Part shown: positions 1-4,716 of the stretch, piece by piece
Layout: each line of letters opens with the position of its first letter
Position numbering within the stretch: the stretch's first letter is position 1
DNA from: Rhodobacteraceae bacterium UBA1957
Lineage (GTDB): Bacteria; Pseudomonadota; Alphaproteobacteria; Rhodobacterales; Rhodobacteraceae
Direction: 5' to 3'
DNA: 10,530 bases
Assembly: GCA_002336405.1 (NCBI GenBank)
Contig: DDEJ01000094.1
Span: forward strand, 1 to 10,530
Notes under the pieces: model-generated
Database searches by the model: none
What the model was told of the DNA's origin: nothing
What the model saw: only the letters and a program-made list of their open reading frames with translations
Position numbers and translations under genes: made by a program

Positions 1-523
1 CTGCCTGTCCGTCCTTATTGGTATTCCAGTGGGTAGGTTCTGCGCCTGTCGCCCTCGAATTTATTCGTTTATCCAGCTTATCATGGATTTCATGCAAACC
101 ATGCCCGCCTTTGTTTTTATGATACCGGTGATTGCCTTTTTTGGCTCGGACAAGCCGGCAGCCCTTGTCTCGACGTTGATTTTTGGTGGGACACCTGTTG
201 TTCGTCTGACCGTGCTGTGCCTGCGCGGCGTGCCTGACAGCGTGCGCGAGGCAGCGGTCTCTTTTGGCGCCAACAAGTAGTATTTGTTGACCCGCGTTGA
301 GCTGCCGCTGGCCAGCCCATCAATCTGCGCCGGGATTGATCAAACGATCACGTTGTCATTGACGGTGGTTGTTGTCGCCTCGCTTATCGGTACCAAGAGT
401 TTAGGCGAAGATGTCTTGGAAGCCTTGCAATATGCGAATGTCGGTCAGGCTATCCCGGCGGGTTTCGCAATTTCATTCTGTGCGATGGTTCTTGACCTCA
501 TCGTACAGGGACAGACAAAGTAA
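1..523 (+). pseudogene. ProW-like ABC permease (glycine betaine/proline type), 3' part with in-frame stop
   Basis: The 3' part of an inner-membrane permease subunit of a compatible-solute (betaine/proline/choline-type) ABC importer. The frame is open from base 2 and shows family hallmarks: the MQTMPAFVFMIPVIAFFG helix, then GGTPVVRLT, then the EAA loop that docks on the ATPase (REAAVSFGANK, EAA at 248-256). A TAG at 278-280 interrupts that loop. The same frame resumes at once with LLTRVELPLASPSI, ASLIGTKSLGEDVLEALQ and the last helix, ending at TAA 521-523. Homologues usually have a residue such as Trp here, so TGG to TAG is the simplest explanation (inference). Everything else is well conserved, so the lesion looks recent. 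Reinitiation at TTG 284 could not make a working permease. The upstream ATPase and binding-protein genes lie outside the window. A sequencing error at one base is the main alternative. Confidence 0.8.
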
Positions 524-615
524 GGCTTTGCCCCGACGCGCCAGTCAAGCGTCAGAGTGTCGAATATAGGCAGCGAGAGTAAGTGTCAAAAAGCTGATGG
601 GCGACTGATTTGCGT

Positions 616-993
616 TTAGTCATCAACCCCGGCAGAGACGATCGCATTGAGTTGAAAGACCATTGTTAATGCCGACACGGCAAGGTCTTCAAAGGCAGCG
701 GTTTTGTTTGTCGCTAGGTCCCCTTTGAATCGGGATTTCTGGGCCAGATGCAGATCAAGCTGTTCATCGGGTAACATGCGCGCAAAACAGGCGCATAAAA
801 GCTGTGCTTCTCTTGGGTCTACTCCTTGCATATTTTTCAACTTCTTCATCAGGAACTCAGCCAACGCCACTCTGGCTTCATCTATCTCTGCCTGCGCCGT
901 GCCGTTTTTAGTGAACAGGGCAGTGCTTCCGTAAGGCAGGTTATGCCCTTCAAAACGTGTCCAATCCATATTCTGGTTCGTATCTTTGGTCAT
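616..993 (-). CDS. Hypothetical protein, 125 residues
   Basis: I do not recognise this protein. It is soluble and helix-rich, with no signal peptide or membrane segment. It begins MTKDTNQNMDWTRFEGHNLP. The second half has a regular amphipathic pattern around ARVALAEFLMKKLKNMQGVD and EAQLLCACFARMLPDEQLDL. It ends with a hydrophobic helix (AFEDLAVSALTMVFQLNAIV) and SAGVDD. The ATG at 991-993 is preceded by a weak GGAA about nine bases upstream. Composition is protein-like throughout and no competing frame on the plus strand looks real. It is followed by the broken permease gene on the opposite strand and preceded by a decayed GFA gene, so it is an isolated survivor with no operon partner. It is probably expressed, but no role can be assigned. 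Confidence 0.6.
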   Translation of the reverse strand: MTKDTNQNMDWTRFEGHNLPYGSTALFTKNGTAQAEIDEARVALAEFLMKKLKNMQGVDPREAQLLCACFARMLPDEQLDLHLAQKSRFKGDLATNKTAAFEDLAVSALTMVFQLNAIVSAGVDD

Positions 994-1039
994 TGGGTCA
1001 TTCCAGTCTCGCTCTGCTCTCAGTCGCCTCTATAAAGAA

Positions 1040-1085
1040 CCCAGAGCATAAATCCAACAAGTACAGGTTTCAGTTAAGCTCTGGG
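1040..1085. repeat. 8-bp perfect inverted repeat with 30-nt loop
   Basis: CCCAGAGC at 1040-1047 is exactly complementary to GCTCTGGG at 1078-1085. It lies in the gap between the 125-residue gene and the GFA remnant. There is no T-tract, so it is not a convincing intrinsic terminator. It could be a leader structure for the minus-strand gene that starts at 993, or chance. Confidence 0.3.
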
Positions 1086-1135
1086 CTTGGGCTGTATTAC
1101 AATAATGTATTTGATCAAGGCGGCGCTTAGGTTTG

Positions 1136-1156
1136 AAAACCCTTCGGGAGGGTCTT
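1136..1156 (-). terminator. Candidate intrinsic terminator of the GFA remnant
   Basis: Read on the minus strand, AAGACCCT, a CCCGA loop and AGGGTTTT form an 8-bp stem with one G-U pair and a short U run inside the 3' arm. In plus-strand RNA the same position would be an A-C mismatch, so the minus strand is favoured. It sits directly after the TAA (1158-1160) of the GFA remnant. Confidence 0.5.
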
Positions 1157-1157
1157 C

Positions 1158-1494
1158 TTAGCAGACCAAAGTGGGTTGGATATTGAGCCAGTCCAACGCG
1201 CTGCCCAAAAGAGTTTTGACCGATTTTCTTCTGATATAAATGTTCGCAGCGCACACGCGGCAGGTTTTGCAGAAGGCAGTTTCAAACTGACTGGGTGGCG
1301 GTCTGTTGTAATGTCCCACATTATTGGCACCTGTGCGCCAACGGATACCTTCAACAGGGACAAACGCATTTGTGCCAGTGCAGATCTCAAGATTTTGCAA
1401 CACAAAGAACATTGGCACATACCGAAAAACTGAAATGCCCCTTGCATGCCCCAAGAAACCACACCGCAGAGACACTCTCTATTATATTTTTCAT
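1158..1494 (-). pseudogene. GFA-domain (CENP-V/GFA) protein, broken by two frameshifts
   Basis: Remnant of a small zinc-binding GFA-family protein (glutathione-dependent formaldehyde-activating enzyme-like fold; real activity of most members unknown). The ATG at 1492-1494 has GGAG six bases upstream and reads MKNIIE. After a shift near 1475-1479 (GAGAG) the frame continues CLCGVVSW and then CQCSLCCK, the first two Cys clusters. A second shift around 1380-1394 leads to TGTNAFVPVEGIRW, then FETAFCKTC (third Cys cluster) and GSALDWLNIQPT. It stops at TAA 1158-1160, just before a terminator-like hairpin. All seven expected zinc cysteines can be found, but only by joining three frames. About 14 nt lie where the family normally has three between the Lys and the TGT. 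The C-terminus is also shorter than usual. Identification rests on motif memory; the broken state is seen directly. Confidence 0.7.
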
Positions 1495-1533
1495 CGTTGG
1501 CTCCGGAGTTTTATCCAATCATATTAAAGTAGG

Positions 1534-1629
1534 TTAATTCTTGGAGCGTCTTTTCGCCAGATCTATCATATCGATATAATTCAGCTCTGCGGGTTTGACG
1601 CAGCTCTTTGAAAACTTTTCAAATAAACC
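1534..1629 (-). other. Possible short coding remnant (31 codons, no start)
   Basis: On the minus strand an open frame ends LNYIDMIDLAKRRSKN at TAA 1534-1536, preceded by GLFEKFSKSCVKPAE. It has a protein-like composition and no start codon of its own. It begins just past the stop of the small membrane protein gene (1640-1642), in a different frame. It may therefore be the original C-terminus of that gene after a frameshift, or the tail of a lost gene. I do not recognise it, and it is too short to be sure it ever coded. Confidence 0.25.
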
Positions 1630-1639
1630 TAGGCCTTGG

Positions 1640-1837
1640 CTATTTTTCTTTGGGGTCGAAAGCGAGAAAAAACTGGTGGGCACAATAAATTGCGATGCCT
1701 ACTGCAAGAACAGCCCATTCGGTATTTTCTGCTGTAACTTCAAGCAAGGCCCACCCGAAACAAAGCGCAACAACCACAACGCGTCGCCAAACCGGGATAA
1801 AAAATGGGATTTGGACATCAATTAACTTTCGGCGCAT
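1640..1837 (-). CDS. Small two-helix membrane protein (DUF3329-like?), 65 residues
   Basis: A short inner-membrane protein of unknown role. From the ATG at 1835-1837 it reads MRRKLIDVQIPFFIPVWRR. A first hydrophobic helix follows at about residues 20-34 (VVVVALCFGWALLEV), a polar turn (TAENTE), a second helix at about 41-60 (WAVLAVGIAIYCAHQFFLAF) and a charged end, DPKEK. The Arg pair before helix 1 and the acidic/basic tail suggest both ends face the cytoplasm. It resembles small Rhodobacterales proteins annotated DUF3329, but that is from memory and uncertain. The frame stays open upstream to 1957. I reject the longer form because the upstream bases read as protein on the other strand (fragment ending at 2005). 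A weak AGGG precedes the chosen start. The start lies exactly at an apparent rearrangement junction, so expression may have lost its native promoter. Confidence 0.55.
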   Translation of the reverse strand: MRRKLIDVQIPFFIPVWRRVVVVALCFGWALLEVTAENTEWAVLAVGIAIYCAHQFFLAFDPKEK

Positions 1838-2005
1838 GGCAAAGGCCCTGTTGTGTGTGACATTACGGTTTTCCGAGGCGACCACCTGATATTCAACCCC
1901 GGCAGCCGCCATGCAGCGCTTGAACATGATATTAACGGCATTTACAAAGGCACACAAGAAGATGTTGAGATGATAAAGGCCTGCAATTCAGTGGCGGTTG
2001 GATAA
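1826..2005 (+). pseudogene. Orphan C-terminal fragment of an unidentified protein
   Basis: An open frame of 59 codons without a usable start ends at TAA 2003-2005. It reads HGKGPVVCDITVFRGDHL, then IFNPGSRHAALEHDING and IYKGTQEDVEMIKACNSVAV. The alternation of hydrophobic and polar residues looks like a real beta-rich domain with a closing helix rather than chance. A stop lies just upstream (1823-1825). On the other strand the small membrane protein begins at 1837. The 5' part of this gene has therefore been lost, most simply by a deletion or insertion with its junction near 1825-1837. I do not recognise the family. The only in-frame ATG is near the end, so it is not expected to be expressed as a useful product. 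Confidence 0.45.
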
Positions 2006-2413
2006 ATTAATGACCACGCTTCGATCTTAGATAGGCGATAACACCCCTTAAGCATACATGACTGAGGCGCTTGTGGGCGTATTGTGCCTGAAAGTAGTTC
2101 TTTAAAGGCGAGCGCCCTTTCTTGTGGTGAGTAATGGATTTAAACACGATTTTTGTCGCGCTAGGATCGATCTTTCGTGCGCATTCAGCATCGCACTGTA
2201 CCGGTTGCAACCTGCCAGAATCTGGCCCTTGTTTAGCATCTTTTTCAAATTTTCTCGTTCACCGCATTCGTTTATTCACCAAAAACCGTGAGTTGTTCAA
2301 TATGGGGTGGATGTAAATCCTTAAATAGGGTTTTGCACATCTTAAAGACAGTTTGAACAGGTCTAAACCTCAGTTTATTCGAAGCCTATGGTCAATGAAA
2401 ATCAATATAATTA
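2006..2413. other. Stretch without a convincing gene
   Basis: Short open frames exist on both strands (for example a Lys/Arg-rich minus-strand frame ending at 2007 and a Cys-containing plus-strand frame at 2134-2316). None has a ribosome binding site or recognisable protein character. The right part is AT-rich, consistent with a decayed intergenic region leading into the MORN gene's upstream region. Confidence 0.5.
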
Positions 2414-2446
2414 GATACCTAATATGTAATAATGACTTTAGGTATC
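2414..2446. promoter_or_regulatory. Perfect 9-bp inverted repeat upstream of MORN gene
   Basis: GATACCTAA (2414-2422) and TTAGGTATC (2438-2446) are exact reverse complements separated by 15 nt. The half-site centres are 24 bp apart, a little over two helical turns, as in some dimer or dimer-of-dimer operators. It lies about 88 bp upstream of the MORN gene start in AT-rich DNA. There is no T-tract, so a terminator is unlikely. An operator role is inference. Confidence 0.4.
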
Positions 2447-2499
2447 CGTGGCTGGGTAAGTAACCCTTGATTTATGTTGCGCAAAAATAGGAAATCAGC

Positions 2500-2532
2500 T
2501 TGAAACACCGCGTATTTTTGCTAGTGTTTCAA
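2500..2532 (+). promoter_or_regulatory. Inverted repeat ending one base before the MORN start codon
   Basis: TTGAAACAC (2500-2508) and GTGTTTCAA (2524-2532) are exact reverse complements around a 15-nt loop, and the ATG begins at 2534. No Shine-Dalgarno sequence is visible before this start. If transcribed, the stem would occupy the ribosome-binding region. A translational control hairpin or a DNA operator overlapping the 5' end are both possible. Confidence 0.4.
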
Positions 2533-2533
2533 T

Positions 2534-2926
2534 ATGAAAACATATGCACTGAATATAGGCTGGGTGGCGACGTTTTTGCTTTTTAATGCAAACGCGGCCT
2601 TTGCTTTGCCTGACTGCCCAAAAACAGATTTTCCACATAACTGTTTTGATAAATATCTTTGGGATGACGGTACTAAATATGTTGGCGATTGGCAGGATGC
2701 AACTTTTAACGGGCAAGGTACTTTAAGCTATTCCAATGGGGATAGATATGTCGGTGAATGGCGAAACGGCAAAAAGCATGGCAAGGGCTCTTATACATAT
2801 GCCAATGGCACAAAGTGTTTTGGTGAGTATCAGAACGACCTGCTGAACGGCAGGGCCAGATGTACCTTTGCGGACGGCGAAGTCTTGGAAGGTATTTGGA
2901 AGAACCATAAATTTACCGGAAAGTAG
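2534..2926 (+). CDS. Secreted MORN-repeat protein, 130 residues
   Basis: A small exported protein made almost wholly of MORN repeats (membrane occupation and recognition nexus), beta-hairpin units linked in other proteins to membrane or protein binding. Residues 1-24 look like a Sec signal peptide: a basic start, a hydrophobic core (WVATFLLF) and NANAAFA before the likely cleavage at LPDC. Repeats follow at about 49-70 (YVGDWQDATFNGQGTLSYSN), 72-93 (YVGEWRNGKKHGKGSYTYAN), 95-116 (CFGEYQNDLLNGRARCTFAD) and a last partial unit at 118-130 ending FTGK. Cys28, Cys37, Cys95 and Cys110 could form disulfides in the periplasm. The start has no Shine-Dalgarno sequence and lies directly behind an inverted repeat, but it is the only ATG that includes the signal peptide. 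The last repeat is incomplete, so the gene may be 3'-truncated. No operon partner is visible and no specific function can be assigned. Confidence 0.8.
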   Translation: MKTYALNIGWVATFLLFNANAAFALPDCPKTDFPHNCFDKYLWDDGTKYVGDWQDATFNGQGTLSYSNGDRYVGEWRNGKKHGKGSYTYANGTKCFGEYQNDLLNGRARCTFADGEVLEGIWKNHKFTGK

Positions 2927-3032
2927 GCTTTTAACCTTCGGCGGCTTGGAAAATAAGCCACTTTCATCGTCTAGGATAGCCAAGTCAAAGACCTTGAATT
3001 ATATCGAAAATTTTTACTTTTACCAAATCAGT

Positions 3033-3140
3033 TCACGCGGTACCGGCGGCTTGGATTATCAAAGTAAATGGAACAAGAAACCTGCAATTGTTAAAAAATA
3101 ACCGCAAAGGGTCGTTATTTATAGTGAAAGCAATTTTCAT
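3033..3140 (-). CDS. Candidate small ORF, 35 residues, with very strong ribosome binding site
   Basis: The main argument for this gene is its start: AAGGAGG at 3149-3155 (minus strand), eight bases before ATG 3138-3140, the best Shine-Dalgarno match in the left half of the window. The product begins MKIAFTINNDPLRLFFNN, has a short hydrophobic middle (FLVPFTLIIQAAG) and ends at TGA 3033-3035. It does not look like a clean signal peptide or transmembrane helix and I do not recognise it. It may be a true small protein, a leader peptide, or the surviving 5' end of a lost gene. It converges with the MORN gene, 106 bp away. The terminator-like hairpin at 3164-3191 lies just upstream of its ribosome binding site. 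Confidence 0.35.
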   Translation of the reverse strand: MKIAFTINNDPLRLFFNNCRFLVPFTLIIQAAGTA

Positions 3141-3163
3141 TGTTTTTTCCTCCTTGTTGAACT

Positions 3164-3191
3164 GGGTGGGTAGCAATACCCATCCTTTTTT
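3164..3191 (+). terminator. Intrinsic terminator (9-bp stem, GCAA loop, six T)
   Basis: GGGTGGGTA (3164-3172), a GCAA tetraloop and TACCCATCC (3177-3185) form a nine-pair stem with one G-U pair, followed by TTTTTT (3186-3191). In minus-strand RNA the G-U pair becomes a C-A mismatch and there is no T-tract, so the plus strand is favoured. It would end transcripts coming from the MORN gene, 237 bp upstream. Confidence 0.7.
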
Positions 3192-3512
3192 GTTGCCAGA
3201 GTGTCGATTGAGGCTTTGGTCCAAGACAGGTAATTGTGACACTCCCTAATGGCGCTGAAGTTATATGTTGCGATGTATTGTATCGACACCTTTATTCGGT
3301 ACCCTCTCGCGAATGTGCATCGCTTTGTGCTTGATTTATCAAACGTGTGAGGCTTGCTGAGGCGATGGCTATTTCGGTGCTGCTGCTTGGGGTATGTTGT
3401 AGGTTTATTGATTCCTTTTGAACGCTTTAGACATGTTGTTTTGTCAGGCCGTGAGCCTTGACGTGAAACGTCTGTCACTTCATGGTCGGGTTCTATCGCA
3501 AAAAGGTAAAAT
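3192..3512. other. Stretch without a convincing gene; upstream region of the DUF2161 gene
   Basis: No supported gene is seen. A 33-codon plus-strand frame from ATG 3249 (MALKLYVAMYCID) lacks a ribosome binding site. A long minus-strand frame is poor in protein character. The promoter of the 3513 gene must lie here, but no clear -35/-10 pair stands out. Confidence 0.5.
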
Positions 3513-4178
3513 ATGCGTGAGACCGACCTTTATGATCCGGTAAAAGCCTTCCTAATCCGACAGGGGTATACAGTGAAGGCTGAGGTCGGTGCCGTGGATA
3601 TTGTTGCACTTCGGGGTAACGACCCACCGCTTATTGTTGAGCTGAAAACTGGGTTCTCATTAAGCTTGTTTCATCAGTGCATCGAACGCCAATCGGTCAC
3701 AGACATTGTGTATCTTGCAGTGCCAAACCAAGCGGGCAAACGGTTTCAAAAAGCTCTGCGCGCAAATAAGACGCTTGCGCGGCGCTTGGGGCTTGGCGTT
3801 CTCACTGTGCATACTGGCGACGGGTTGGTTGAGGTGCATCAAGATCCCGGTCCCTACCGACCACGCAAATCCGTTAAACATCAGGGCAAATTGTTGCGCG
3901 CATTTGCGCGTTTGGATGGTGATCCGAACAAAGGTGGTGCGACCCGCCACGGGCTGGTGACGGGATACCGTCAGGATGCGATTAAATGTGCAACCTATTT
4001 GATCAATGCGGGTGCTGAAAAAGGCGCTTTGGTGGCAAAGGCGACGGGGGTTAAGGCCGCAACGGCGATTATGCGCGACAATCACTATGGCTGGTTTGTA
4101 AAGGTCGAGACTGGCGTCTATGGTTTGACTGATGTTGGGCGCAAGGGTCTGGCAGACTGGCAGCACGCTTTGAGCTGA
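3513..4178 (+). CDS. DUF2161 family, putative PD-(D/E)XK nuclease-like protein
   Basis: A 221-residue cytoplasmic protein of the DUF2161 family, thought to have a PD-(D/E)XK phosphodiesterase fold; its substrate and cellular role are not known. The nuclease-like core is clear: Asp29 in VGAVDIVALRG, then Glu43 and Lys45 in LIVELKTGF, and Gln60 in IERQSVTDIVYLAVP. This matches the D-(D/E)XK-Q order of active members, so catalytic residues appear intact. The C-terminal part, about 148-215 (GYRQDAIKCATYLINAGAEK to GVYGLTDVGRKGL), looks like a winged helix domain that could bind DNA (inference). The start ATG has AAGGT seven bases upstream. The gene appears monocistronic. Its last 61 bases overlap, tail to tail, an unrecognised minus-strand gene. 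The nuclease-like core could point to DNA repair or defence, but no partner gene is present. Confidence 0.85.
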   Translation: MRETDLYDPVKAFLIRQGYTVKAEVGAVDIVALRGNDPPLIVELKTGFSLSLFHQCIERQSVTDIVYLAVPNQAGKRFQKALRANKTLARRLGLGVLTVHTGDGLVEVHQDPGPYRPRKSVKHQGKLLRAFARLDGDPNKGGATRHGLVTGYRQDAIKCATYLINAGAEKGALVAKATGVKAATAIMRDNHYGWFVKVETGVYGLTDVGRKGLADWQHALS

Positions 4179-4681
4179 ACGTCTAAACTAAGCGCATTCA
4201 TGTGCAAACAGTTTAACTGCATTGCGAGACTGGTTTGCGGCCGTTCGAACATAACAGCACTCATCACCGCTTTGTGCCAACCGCAAGGGTCATAGAAACG
4301 TTTAAAATGAAGAGAGTTCCAGCCCAGCGGCGCGATGCACAGTTCGGCGGATTGGTTGCCTTGATAGAGCGCAAAGGTTCCTCGGCGGGCTTCTTGTGTA
4401 TATCGCGTCAGTATTGATCGCTCTGCCATGTCCGTAATCTGGTCGAGCGGCAGATCTGATATCGCAAAATACCCATAGCCTTGGGGTGCATCGTCGGTAC
4501 CGCTGCCATGATAAAAAATGCTGTGTAGGCCGGTTTCACTCTCTTGATATACGCTATCAAGCACGCGTAACTTTGCCTCCATCCCAACGGCTGCGCGCCT
4601 TGTGACAGGCGCAACCAGTTTGCTGTCCTCTGCGGGGGCCGCCGGCACAGAGTAACTGCCATCACGGGGTATTTTCAACAA
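4118..4681 (-). CDS. Hypothetical protein, about 187 residues, start uncertain
   Basis: I do not recognise this protein. Codon use and composition look genuinely coding over most of its length: MEAKLRVLDSVYQESETG, HSIFYHGSGTDDAPQGYGYF, then AISDLPLDQITDMAERSIL and PLGWNSLHFKRFYDP. The last 20 or so residues, overlapping the DUF2161 gene, are less convincing, so the true end may have been lost. The start is unclear. TTG at 4679-4681 has AAGG five bases upstream, and ATG 4580-4582 (MEAKL) is the first ATG. The frame also stays open upstream (TLKLGGVLSRDSKVLL) into the 3' end of the CoA-transferase/reductase gene, as if a longer ancestor had been cut there. It lies 35 bp behind that gene on the same strand, so it could be cotranscribed with the catabolic operon. 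It could equally be a remnant of an older gene. No signal peptide or membrane segment is visible. Confidence 0.45.
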   Translation of the reverse strand: MLKIPRDGSYSVPAAPAEDSKLVAPVTRRAAVGMEAKLRVLDSVYQESETGLHSIFYHGSGTDDAPQGYGYFAISDLPLDQITDMAERSILTRYTQEARRGTFALYQGNQSAELCIAPLGWNSLHFKRFYDPCGWHKAVMSAVMFERPQTSLAMQLNCLHMNALSLDVQLKACCQSARPLRPTSVKP

Positions 4682-4716
4682 AACCTTGCTGTCACGCGAT
4701 AGGACCCCGCCAAGTT

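Noticed and set aside
533..557. GACGC...GCGTC inverted repeat after the permease remnant as a terminator
   Set aside because: Stem of only five pairs and no T-tract.
1176..1433. Plus-strand frame of 85 codons (MDIEPVQRAAQ...)
   Set aside because: It is the complement of the GFA remnant, which has recognisable Cys clusters on the minus strand; the plus-strand frame has no ribosome binding site or family likeness.
2007..2210. Minus-strand Lys/Arg-rich frame of 67 codons
   Set aside because: No ribosome binding site, no recognisable domain, and composition typical of a chance frame; I considered a transposase or integrase remnant but saw no motif.
2134..2316. Plus-strand frame of 60 codons with CTGCNLPESGPC
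   Set aside because: The Cys pattern looked briefly like a zinc site, but the frame has no ribosome binding site and poor composition.
3096..3120. AAATAAC/GTTATTT inverted repeat
   Set aside because: Seven AT-rich pairs in AT-rich DNA; easily chance, and it lies inside the candidate small ORF.
3249..3350. Short ORF MALKLYVAMYCID... upstream of the DUF2161 gene
   Set aside because: No Shine-Dalgarno sequence, 33 residues only, and no resemblance to a known leader peptide.
3660..4166. 168-codon minus-strand frame inside the DUF2161 gene
   Set aside because: Antisense shadow of a well-supported gene with intact nuclease motifs.
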